From positions 6,322,501 through 6,386,500 of the forward strand of contig JBBMOA010000018.1 of the NCBI GenBank assembly GCA_037954235.1: DNA of 64,000 nucleotides, given 5' to 3'. A model generated the notes under the pieces. It saw nothing but the letters and a program-made list of their open reading frames with translations. It did no database searches and was not told the DNA's origin. Source of the DNA: Aulostomus chinensis. Taxonomy: Eukaryota > Chordata > Actinopteri > Syngnathiformes > Aulostomidae. The position numbers and the translations under genes are program-made. Shown here piece after piece: positions 13,580 through 23,700 of this stretch (positions within the stretch are counted from its first letter, which is position 1; the number at the start of each line of letters is the position of its first letter).

Positions 13580-13610
13580 TATGTGTGTGTGTGTGTGTGT
13601 GTGTATATAC
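13537..13610. repeat. Back-to-back CA and TG microsatellite (self-complementary)
   Basis: About 19 AC units (13537-13575), a short TGTATA spacer, then about 12 TG units to 13604 and TATATA. The two arms are complementary, so the locus can fold into a long hairpin and also has Z-DNA potential. Confidence 0.93.
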
Positions 13611-13780
13611 TGGAGGGAAAATGGGCTTCCTTTCTCATCGTTTGAAACATGCCCAAGTTGACTGCATCTTGTTGATTTGTCTTAAATGAAACAATGGCTG
13701 TCAGAGGAATTTCTTCCGTCATGTTCATCATCCCACCTCTAGAGGGCTCCTCTCATTTGGTAATTGTCTTTTCTCTTGAA

Positions 13781-13822
13781 ATCACTTCCTGCGAATCACT
13801 TCCTGCGGATCACTTCCTGTGT
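13781..13822. repeat. Three 14-bp tandem units with ETS-type cores
   Basis: ATCACTTCCTGCGA, ATCACTTCCTGCGG and ATCACTTCCTGTGT follow each other without a gap. Each contains CACTTCCTG, whose complement CAGGAAGTG is a good ETS-family binding core. The array lies about 5 kb upstream of the hs3st4 start. A regulatory role is possible but unproved. Confidence 0.8.
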
Positions 13823-16800
13823 GAGCTAGCCAAAAGGAATCAGGTGTGTCAAGTGTGTAATTCTCTACTCCAGACAAAGGCACGTAAACTGAAGCTTCGG
13901 CACAAACAGAATTGAATTGAAAAAGAATTCCAACTGCTTGATGGGTTTGTGACCCTATCAATTCTTCAGTGAGGTAAACTTTTGTTCAGTTTTTATCTGT
14001 CTTCATATCTGCATACACCCCAATTCCCCAGATCGTTGTCTTGGCAGTTATAGGCTTAGTTTTCCTTGAATTAAAATCCACAACATGCCAGAATAAATGC
14101 CAGGGACATAGAGGGAAAAAGGGACTGGCCCAGATAGAAGCCGAGAGAACCTCTTGGGTCTAATAAAACCTTTAGATCAGGTTTCATTTTGTCTTCCAAA
14201 GGGGTGATGACCTAAGCACATCCTTTAAACCAGCCCTGGGATTTATGAGACCAAAGTGGCGAGCTAGTCCAGCAGCATCCGCTCACTGGCCTCACTCACA
14301 AACATGCCAACACATACCACAGCTCCGAAGTCTCCGGCCTATTTACTGATTTGTTGGCTTTCGAAGTCAAAGCAATGTAAAATCAAAACGTTAATCTTAA
14401 ACACAACTGACAGATGCTGGGCAATCATTATGACTAAATGAATCATGACTGAACAGCAGTGTAAAAAAATTAAGGTTTTTGTAGCATATTAGCATGTGAG
14501 GTGTAAGGCAGCTCCACCTTTTTTCAGTGGTGTATCATTTTTGGATCTTATTGCCATCTTCCACTTGCTAATAGCACGTATATACTGACTGCGTACAGCG
14601 GCAGAGTGCCACACGTATTTGCACATTCTGTTTGTGATTATACATTCAAGGTTTGCATATAATCACAGCTGCAAGCTTCAGGTCTCTGGATGTATTGAAT
14701 TTGTGTCTTTGCTTGGCCCATTTTGTTCTTCCTCATCCCTTCACACATGCATTAACCAGATTTCCGATTTAATTTGTGTGATACTGATCCAAATGCATTT
14801 TCCAGGCCCAGAAATAAATCATGGTAGGCCTACATTTCTCATTGGGCGGCTGAATGTAAAGGTGGTTTATCGCAATACATGTGGCATTCCTGCTTGAACC
14901 TTCAGTCGAGATTCCTCCTACTCATGGCCCAATATAATCTTAGTTTTTCCAGTCTTACTGTAGATAAATTAACATGGAAAATCCCTTCAGCTTGACAGCA
15001 GTTTCCTCGAGAATTTTGTTGTCTTCATTAAATGCAGACAGCAATCAGAGCCATCCCCGGGTCATGTATCTTCTTTCAGTTGTGACTTTGCAGTATATTA
15101 TCTATTCAGCATTTGCACATTTGCAGTACTTAGTGTGTAGAAATTTCATGTGGGGCCTAAGAGGACATTTTTCTTCCCTTCTGTCATTGTCTGGAGTGCC
15201 TCTAATAGTCTATTAGCAGTCATCTTCTGTCTAATTGCAGCCTGATAAGCCATATCTGCTGGTGTCAGCCCGAGTGGAACAACAGGGTGTGGTGCTGCAG
15301 TCCTGCCTGCAGATTTTGCCTTAAATTACTCTGAGGAAAGTAACACTCTGGATGGCTGTACCTGCCGAAACCTCCCCACAATAGCCGTTCATCTCTGCAG
15401 CAGACAGGCTCAGAGTTCAGAATCAGGTCATTTCTTATTAGAAGACCCAAATCTCAAGGTGGCGCAACAGCTCCGGAGCTGTAACTATGTTGAGGGAATG
15501 TGTCAGGACTGACAGAAGAGGAAATTCATGTGTGGCCTTTCAGAGGGACTTGGACAGGAATTAGTTTGAAGGCGTTGAGGTTTCAGCATAGAAGTGTTTT
15601 TTTTTTTGTTGCACCCTGTGGTGCCGAAGCAGACACTGAAGGCTCTGTCACCGCATCAGTTCACCCTAGTTTCAGTAGATGTTGTGAAAGATGCAGTTTA
15701 GTCTTTAACCTTGTCTGTGCTAACTGCCTCAGGGCTCTTCAGCCACGCTGCCACAAAACACACCCACGGCTACTGCCGATGTGGGTCTGTCTTTCAAACT
15801 GCCCTCCTGATTTGACACTTAGCTTTCTTAATGGTGAGTTGTTTATTCATTTGTTTCAGTGTTGAATTCTCTGAAATGGTGAACTCAAAGGTGAGTAGCT
15901 GAGTGGAGGGAATGAAAACACCCGCGACCACATGTATGGTGGGACCATGAAAGAGTTTTTGAACTACAATAAATCCGACTCTGTGCTGCGACCTCCTAAA
16001 GCCTGTGAGAAGATATTTCTAACGAATCAGATGAATAATTTTGCATTTAATTGTGAATTCGGGATTGAAAATCGTAATTGAAGTGGAACTGCAGACACGA
16101 TGGATAGCGGAGGCACACTTTTAATTCCAGGTGTAAATGTGATATGGATAATTCATACCCTAATACGATCTAGACATGCGGTGAATGTTGATGCAAGCAG
16201 CAAAGAGGCCCACTTTGCTCCACGTGGCTCAGAATATCATGCTGGCAAACATGAGTGTGCGCTGGTTAATTGTGATAATAGAGTCGTTAGCTTGGCGGTT
16301 ACAAACGCGCAGGTCTGGATTGAATAATTTGACTTGAATCGTGTGAAGACGTGGAGGCAGGAGCGGTGTTCTCTTCTAACAGAGCAGCTGCCTGGAGTTA
16401 AACTTCAGTAAACTCCATTTTGTCCAGAGTGATTGCTGATTGTGAATCCAAATAGACACAATCTGAACATTCAGTTTCCACAGCGACAGACAATTCCTGA
16501 GCAATTTATGAATGGCTCAGATAACAGACAGCACAAAGAGAAGATAAAACAGGTCAATACATTTCTCCCATGCTCTGATAATCATTTCTCGTCAGCGTTG
16601 AGGAGCGGCGGTCTTAATACCACTTCACATGCGCTGTTAACACTGAAGCTCTAACTACTCCATAGACAGTAAGTGTCTAAGCACGCTCAAAACGGAAAGG
16701 AAGGAAAAAAAAAAAAGACCCTGTGCCGGGGTGACTCTTAGACAGGTAAAAAAAACCAGGGAATTCACAAACAGTGCAGTTTGTGTTAGAGAGCTCTCCG

Positions 16801-18403
16801 CTTCTCCAGTGGCAATTTACGCATACAACAATTTCAACAAACCTATTGAGTTCTCCTACGCTCTCTTGACTGCCAAACACCCAGTAACCATTATGCTTCA
16901 CACTCTTGTCCACGCTTCCCTCCCCCTCACCCCATCACCTGCGATACTTGCATTCAGGCCCAGAGTTTGCCAACAACTTGATATTAGAACTGGAGAATCT
17001 AATCAGGATGGAGAGAATTCCTTTCAAAATGTGATGAAAGCAGGCTTGCCAACAGTTGATTTTTTTTTAAAATTTTATTGAAAACAAAGATTCATCCTAG
17101 TAGACAGAAATGGAGACTAATCATTGTTTGTCCCATTTTAAGGCGATAATTCACATTTGGTCATAAAGAAATAATCACTGGATTAACTGACTAGAACACC
17201 TACGTCAAATGAGCAGCATCATTTCCACATTAACAGCTAGGCTAGGAAAAATAGAATATGATCAATTCAATAACCATATGTTCTATTTAGCAAAAAAAAA
17301 AAGAAGTATTGTTATTGTCCTTTGGCATGACTCTGATAATGTGCCATCACTCCTGGTTTGCATGCTGACAGACCCTGAGAGAGGACAAGTGTTGATAAGC
17401 GGTATATGCATTATTCTGAATCTGAAATGCATAACTGTAGATATAAGCGTGGCGTGCTCTCCTGAAAACCATCCTCAGCGAATGGTTTGTGGAGCACTGT
17501 GATGCCGGCTTTAGCGTGTGATGAATGAGTGTCTCTAATACAGGGAGACGTGTCTGTGGCATGCAATTTTAAATCCCCATTTTGCAGCAACAAAGTGCAG
17601 CAACATGTTAAGGTCTACTGAATATTCCCATCAGTAATTATAGTCTGCACCGCATATATAATAAATCCCGGTGTATAATGTGCCTAAGCAGCATCTTTCT
17701 TGTCAGCACAATGCACAACACAGTCCTTGTTATCTGCGTCTTGCATCTTAGGTGCAGAGGTGAGTTTCCCTCCTTGTGGTTTTTAATTTAAAACACACAC
17801 TGTTGCTCCTCTTCTAGTTTTATTCTCACTGCCTGCTTTTACATTTGTTTCTCTACCCCCCCCCCCCCACACCATGTTTATAAATTAAACTATGCACTTC
17901 TTCTTAGAAAACCAGCAGGGTGCAGGCATGAGCTTTGTGTGGAATAATCTCTATCAAATTAATCTTTCTGGGATTGACTTTTCTTTTTCTTTTTTTTTAA
18001 ATATTGTTGTTAACTTTATACGGTGTGAAAACTGCCGTCCTCGCTCACGCGGTGTCGTGGCGTCTTCCCGTTGTCTATAAGTAGTCACGGTAAAGAGGAG
18101 GATCCGCACAACTCTTTCAGATAAGGACATCTGACGTTTATAGCCTTCTAGTTGTGAACGAATGGAGGGGGGGAAAAAGTGGGTGTACACATGCTGTGTG
18201 CGGCTCCACGGTGCTTCAGTTCAGATGAGCTCACCCAGCCGTTGCGCACATCGTAGGATCCTACCAGTGTGAAAAAAGGCGCAAGGACTGCGAGCAGCTC
18301 AGCTCTGGTGGGAAGAGTGGATGCATTTGCGCAGAGGCTGTCGAGTTACTACAGCGCAAAGTAAACAGAGACGCGCTAAGGATCCGCTTCTTGATAGATT
18401 TAC

Positions 18404-18407
<4 letters not shown>

Positions 18408-18466
<59 letters not shown>
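18408..18466. repeat. CT/GA microsatellite in the hs3st4 proximal promoter or leader
   Basis: About 29 uninterrupted CT units, roughly 460 bases before the start codon. The surrounding 18020-18400 stretch has more CG dinucleotides than typical for this window (for example 18021-18080). Polypurine/polypyrimidine tracts of this type are commonly found in promoters and can bind GAGA-type factors or form triplex DNA; a role here is inference. Confidence 0.9.
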
Positions 18467-18468
<2 letters not shown>

Positions 18469-18565
18469 ATGAATGTGAATCCAGACTGGACTGGACTTGG
18501 AGCTGAGCGGCTGATGAGAAGAAGCAGCCTACTTTCCACACTCTTCTTTCTCTCCTCTCTCTAAA

Positions 18566-18670
18566 ATGCCAGGATTTCGTCCGTCATACTCTGTCCAGTT
18601 CAAGCCAGGCTGCTCATTTGGAAGGACGCCAGACCTCCAGCCTCTCAAATCTGCAAGTTCAGTCCAATAA
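18566..18670 (+). promoter_or_regulatory. Upstream ORF 1 (34 codons) in the putative hs3st4 leader
   Basis: ATG in a good context (A at -3) opens a 34-codon frame ending at TAA 18668-18670. It lies between the CT repeat and the main start. It would be in the leader only if transcription starts upstream of 18566. I recognise no conserved peptide; any role would be as a translation-dampening upstream frame. Confidence 0.35.
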
Positions 18671-18761
18671 ATTGTGACATTGTCTGTCAGCCTTGGAATA
18701 AAAAAATCAATACTCCAGAAAAGGGACGCGGAATTTTAACGATCTATTTCCCCGATATCCT

Positions 18762-18770
18762 TATAAATAT
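18762..18770 (+). promoter_or_regulatory. TATA-box-like element before hs3st4 exon 1
   Basis: TATAAATAT lies 158 bases before the start codon. If used, transcription would begin near 18790-18800 and give a leader of about 130 bases. The match to the TATA consensus is good, but position alone does not prove use. A transcription start further upstream, near the CT repeat, is equally possible and would put this element inside the leader. Confidence 0.35.
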
Positions 18771-18819
18771 GCGATTTGCTTGGATTGGCTTGGTTTGGTC
18801 CAGCTTCACGCTTTTATAG
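18769..18819 (+). promoter_or_regulatory. Upstream ORF 2 (16 codons)
   Basis: The ATG overlaps the end of the TATA-like box and the frame closes at TAG 18817-18819. It can be translated only if transcription begins upstream of the TATA-like element. Confidence 0.3.
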
Positions 18820-18837
18820 CTGGAGCCGCGCTGATAG

Positions 18838-18927
18838 TGACTGATTATTGCTGTTGATTTTGTCCATGCAAGACTCGCGGTGGAAAGATGTCTGGCCACT
18901 TCTTTGAGAGGATCACTGCTATCAGAG
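18838..18927 (+). other. In-frame stop and open leader just upstream of the hs3st4 start
   Basis: TGA at 18838-18840 closes the main reading frame upstream. The frame is then open to the ATG at 18928 but holds no ATG, only non-standard starts such as GTG at 18880. The 29 leader codons are therefore most simply untranslated, and the protein begins MAFWSS. Confidence 0.8.
18866..18907 (+). promoter_or_regulatory. Upstream ORF 3 (13 codons)
   Basis: ATG at 18866 with stop TGA at 18905-18907, ending 20 bases before the main start. It lies in the leader for either plausible transcription start. Confidence 0.4.
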
Positions 18928-18965
18928 ATGGCATTTTGGTCCAGCACTTCGGGTTTCACCTCTAA
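18888..18965 (+). promoter_or_regulatory. Upstream ORF 4 (25 codons), overlapping the hs3st4 start codon
   Basis: ATG at 18888 in a favourable context (A at -3) opens a frame that runs through the main ATG in a different frame and stops at TAA 18963-18965. Ribosomes starting here cannot initiate at 18928 without leaky scanning, so this is the upstream frame most likely to reduce translation of the enzyme. Confidence 0.45.
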
Positions 18966-19514
18966 AGTGCCCCGGAAAATCTTATTCATGTTCACCCTCT
19001 CCCTCTCTGTCACCTACTTGTTCTACAGCTTGATGAGCTGCTACAACTCGCTGCAGTTCCCTCTGCAAGACAACTACGTGTTCCAGGGGAGGCTGGTGAC
19101 GGACGAGACAACTTTTGTGACATTGAGGGAGAAACTTTACTCCGCTTCCCAGGGCTTCACCGAGGTCGAGAGAACCACCGCGATTTCCACCGTGAAGGAT
19201 CATGCTGAGGCCGAACAAAGGACCGTGGAGTGGATTAGGACTCAGGCGTCTCCAACTAAGTCGGCGGCGGCGTATCACACCAGCGCGCTGGAGAGGGAGC
19301 ACCAGGAATTCAGCACCACGGACAGCGACCTCAGGGTGAACTGCACCTCGGATTATGGAGAGAAGAAACTCCCCCAAGCCATCATCATCGGGGTGAAGAA
19401 AGGGGGGACCAGAGCCCTGCTGGAGGCTCTCAGGGTGCACCCGGACGTCAGAGCTGTTGGAAACGAGCCACACTTCTTTGATAGGAACTACGAGAAGGGG
19501 CTGGACTGGTACAG
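18928..19514 (+). CDS. hs3st4: Heparan sulfate glucosamine 3-O-sulfotransferase 4, first coding exon (partial gene)
   Basis: This exon encodes 195 complete codons plus two bases of an Arg codon. Family knowledge: HS3ST enzymes are type II Golgi membrane proteins that transfer sulfate from PAPS to the 3-OH of glucosamine in heparan sulfate. Seen here: a short basic tail (K13, R16, K17), one hydrophobic anchor at about residues 18-36, a stem at 37-146, a sequon N138-C-T, the 5'-phosphosulfate loop GVKKGGTR at 155-162, and EPHFFDRNY at 180-188, whose Glu is the family's catalytic base. The anchor motif TLSLSVTYL followed by SLQFPL, and the stem motifs STTDSDL and SDYGEKKLPQA, match my recollection of HS3ST4 better than HS3ST2 or HS3ST3. 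The start was chosen as the only in-frame ATG after an in-frame TGA at 18838-18840; it has G at -3 and G at +4. The exon ends at a strong donor (ACAG before GTGAGG), intron phase 2. Exon 2, carrying the rest of the domain, is not found in the window. Paralogue assignment is likely but not certain. Confidence 0.93.
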
Positions 19515-19520
19515 GTGAGG

Positions 19521-20689
19521 TCACGTTCCGATTGCCGTCTGCAGTCTGACTGTTTCATCAATGTGCTTTTATTTTCTGAAAATACGTTACAGTGAAGATA
19601 ATTAAGTCATTTAGAGCTCCATGGCCATGCACACTTTTCAAATAAATCCTTCCAGTCAGCTGGATACGCAGAATTAACAAAATTAACACCACTTTTTGGT
19701 TTCAAGAGGATTTTCATCCAGTGGTAAAAGGGATGGGAGGAAGAAGTTACCAGGAGTTTTGGAGGAAAGTGATCTTGGAGGTGGTTTTGCAAGTACTGTA
19801 GTATTACACCAGTTAAACGAGATTTACTAGTCTGCATTGATGCCTCTCGCACCACATTCAGAGACGCATCAATCATCTTGACCGAGTAGTTGGAAAATGA
19901 TCTTTTTACACTCAGTTCTGGAAGCACGGTGTGTTTTTAAGATCCTAGAAGTCAGTGGAGACTCTCAGTGGCTGTCTTTGATGATGAAATCTGCTGTCTG
20001 CACTATCAAGAGACACGCTGGTACTCACATACATGCAGAAACAGACGGAACAAAGCGGGACAAAATATCTGATTTCCCCTTTTGTTTCAGTCAAACAAAT
20101 ATTTTCCGTAACTGTTATTTCAAAATCACATTTTCACTGACAGAATACTCATTTTAGCAATTTTTGGACAGAGCCGTTGTAAACTTCATTCACACACCGG
20201 TTATAAAATAAAAGAATACAAAAATCCATGACAGAGTGCAAGAAAAGTGCATGCATTTCATATGAAATAATCTATCACACAATCACAATGTCTTTTTTTC
20301 TTTGTCGTTGCTAGTGACTTCCTGAGTTATTGTTCATTTTATTTTTCCTCGCGAACCTTAAAAAACACTCGCATCCACCACATACACTTACAAATGAAAG
20401 CGTGCAGGGAGGAGATATATTTTCTTTGTAAGTACACATTTCCGGGCACATCAGGAACATTATAGAGCTCTTGTAATTTTGCTAAAGAAGAAAAAGGTTG
20501 TTTTTTTTCCCCTCTTCCTGTACTCTGTTATTATCTTGCTCTCTCTCTCAACAGGACATCCAACCTATCAATTACCAGAACACGTCCTTCACTTTAAGTG
20601 CTTATGTTTGATAGTATACGATCTACCACCAAAAACAGTAAATGCTGTATTTTTTTTGAATAACGTTCAGCAGTTCTTTTTAGCTAGAG

Positions 20690-20754
<65 letters not shown>

Positions 20755-23700
20755 CATGCCACCTCTCATCTATGTGCTGGTGACATTCACTTTTGAGTCC
20801 GCGGGTTTATTAGCCCGGCGAGAACCTGTTTATCATTGCCATGTTGATGTGAGAAAAATCAATTTGAGGGGTTCATTCATGGTCAGTTGGTCATGGCTCA
20901 GTTAGGTGTTGTTCTCGCGTAATAGTGTTTGACCATGGGAATTCAAGATTGTCTAATGGAGTCAATGAGCTGACGAGAACGACGCTGACTCAAAAGGTCC
21001 CTTCTGTTTCTCCGTGGAACCAGGTCTGTTCACGCTGCTGTTTGGGTTCGCGGAGCATCTGCTTTCATCTTGTTGCATAGACATGGGAGCTCTTGGCTGT
21101 TCATTTAGGCTGCGTTAATACAAGCCGTTTGATTAGGCTCATTAAACAGGAAGATGACATGCTCACGTAAATAATAATAAGGGTGCTTATTTTGTTTTAG
21201 GGTCCCTGAAATAAACAAAATCCTTAAAAAAAAAAAACCCGAACAGCCTTCCTTCGACATCTGTCACGACGCTGTGTGTAATGTTAAACTTAGCACGGTG
21301 CATTCACTGAAAATAAAGGCTGCATCAATGAAGACACAGCCAGGCAAGATTTCTGCTTCTATTAAGGGCCAGCGATAAAACACAGTTAAATACTTCTGAT
21401 TCCTGATGTAAAAGTCATTCATGCAGACCACGTTTGTATGTTTGTTTCTAAATGATGCATTATACTGCGTATCTGTGACACCCCGGCTAATGTGCACTTA
21501 ATGGAAGTGGAATTATGATCAGTTACAGATGTTTTCAACCGCTCAACATCGGTGCCGTTGAACGAGACCAGCAATCTCATGGAAGTGCGATTCATAAACG
21601 TGGACACCTGCTCCACATTTTGATGGATACGATGGATCATCTATGTGGAGTAAAACCCAAAGGCATCATCGTGGCCAGAGATCCCGATGCAGCAAATCCA
21701 AATTTATTTCCAGATTATGATGATTGACAATATAGAGATGTCCCAATGTTCCATTGTTCCATACAACCTGCCGTGATGTGAGAATCTACAGCGTCAATGC
21801 GTTGAAAATCAGCTGTGTAGGTTACTGATGTCACTGCCAGCAGGAGACATCTGAATAAGGTAGTTCAACATTGTTAATGTCAAAGGAAGAAACGTACTGT
21901 GAGTGCAAACTCGCCTTTATGCCACTTTCCGGTTTGATCTTACATGAAAAGTCGTTACTTTTCCACTTAAGATACATGATTAGAAATGCACCTCTGGAGG
22001 CAGGAGAGGTTGTACAGTAAATGCTTTTTGTTGGCATCGTTCAAGCGGTAGCAAAAATATCAAAGTGCTCCATGTTGATGCAATTTTTGTGACAGCAGGA
22101 ATTTTTTAAAACATTTTTAAAAAAAATCTGGATTGTCTACAGGCCGTAGATAGCTGACTCAATGTGGGAGTTGGAAAGTAAAGCTGATCCCTGACAGCTT
22201 GTTACCAATTTGTGGAGAGGTCTGGGGTCGTAAGTCAAAGAGCTACAACTTGGTGACTTTGCACCGAATTTACAATAAATTAAAACATAACCCAAAATAT
22301 TTTCTTGATAACGCCACATTTTCTGGGAAGTTTAGTCCCACTTCACCTCGCCAGTGTAGATATTACAGAGAATATGAAATCACAAGTCTATGCAAAATGA
22401 ATGATAAAGGATTTAGAGTTAATAAAATAAAAGTAATGGAGTTAAGAGTGCCATCATAAAGAATTTATTTCAATATATTTATTTCAATATAGATGCTTCT
22501 GCCCTATAGAGTCTTGATCATGCTCGACATCCTGCTGCTATCGGCTACTTCAGTTTTTCAGATCTAATAACGTCATAAAAAGTTTTGGATAATCAAACAT
22601 GTAGATTGAGATTTTTCTCCAGTTAGCTTCTGTTCCTCTACTGGTGACAGATACTAGAAGTCTTAACGTTTAAATGATGTAATATGTGCGGCTGCTTTTG
22701 TGAGCCGTCTTTATTTCTGACATATGACGTGGTGTTTTATCCCAGTGCTGCAAAAGAGACACATTACTGACACCCTTTGCTGCTGCAAGAATCTTAAAAT
22801 GACAGCGTCAAAGTTAACAAAGTCAGACTGTTAGAAGTTCGCAGTAAATCATCTTTTTTTTTTTCCCAGCACACTTTTGGCATTCCTGGAAAGAATGCTT
22901 GGACTCCTAAGTCACTATTGCCTTTTGATCCGATTCCTGTCTCTGATTTTTGTCATCGTGCGTGTCTAGGAGAATCAGGATGTGGTAAAAACCCAATCTA
23001 AAGGAGCTCTCTGGCCATGAAAAGTTCCAGAGCACATCTAAAATTCCGATCAGGATTCCAGCTTTAGTGTAGTTCTGGTATGAGCCTCATAAGACGGGCC
23101 CAGATTGGTGATTGGTGCTGCTTTCCTGTTTTTAGTTCTCATGGACAGTTTATCTAGTGTGTTTTGGGCTTACTTGAACAAGCAATTAGCAGTGTAGTGC
23201 TATCATTACTGTACACAGAGGACTTTCATCAGCCAATTGGCACTTGTAATGTTGCTTCTATTTCTGAGTAAAGAGGATGAGCCACCACCATCACAAGAAT
23301 TTAACTCATCTGGTCTCTGGAGCATCCTCCAACCTGGTGCAAATGCCAGCCAGATCTCACCAGTCAATCACTAAGAACAGAACTTAACTTGCATGCGATT
23401 TTTAAAGTCCACTGTTGTGTGTAGGTGATACGTTGATCCTTTCCAAAAAAACAAAAACAAAAAAATCTGTGAATACCATGCATCCCCTTCAACAGTCACC
23501 CTATCAAAGCCTGTACTGTGGAAGATGAAGCGTGTGAGCACAAGAGGTACAGTTACTTCCTCCTTTATGTCATGTGACTTTGGTTATGACGTGAAAACTG
23601 AGCAGTTTAAAGCACCGAACCCTTCCACCCACCCTACTTTGATTTTCTTATTTATAGACATCATCTGATTTACTTCACACTGTGTTCCTTGGCATATCTT

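Larger units (their letters stand above)
12171..18400. other. 5' intergenic flank, upstream of hs3st4, no gene seen
   Basis: Apart from the listed repeats this is unassigned non-coding sequence. It includes a T8G13 junction (12664-12684) and a C13 run (17856-17868). CG dinucleotides become denser from about 18020 onward, consistent with approach to a promoter. Distal enhancers could lie here, but I can name none. Confidence 0.5.

Noticed and set aside
18261..18541. Frames rich in Arg-Glu or Ser-Leu near 18.4 kb
   Set aside because: They are translations of the CT/GA microsatellite.
18880..18927. N-terminal extension of hs3st4 from GTG at 18880
   Set aside because: GTG is not a normal start in vertebrates, and an ATG in good context lies 48 bases downstream, just before a typical HS3ST tail and anchor.
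18982..19524. 180-codon open frame on the minus strand across hs3st4 exon 1
   Set aside because: It is the antisense of a coding exon whose + strand product has clear family motifs. The minus product has no recognisable domain.
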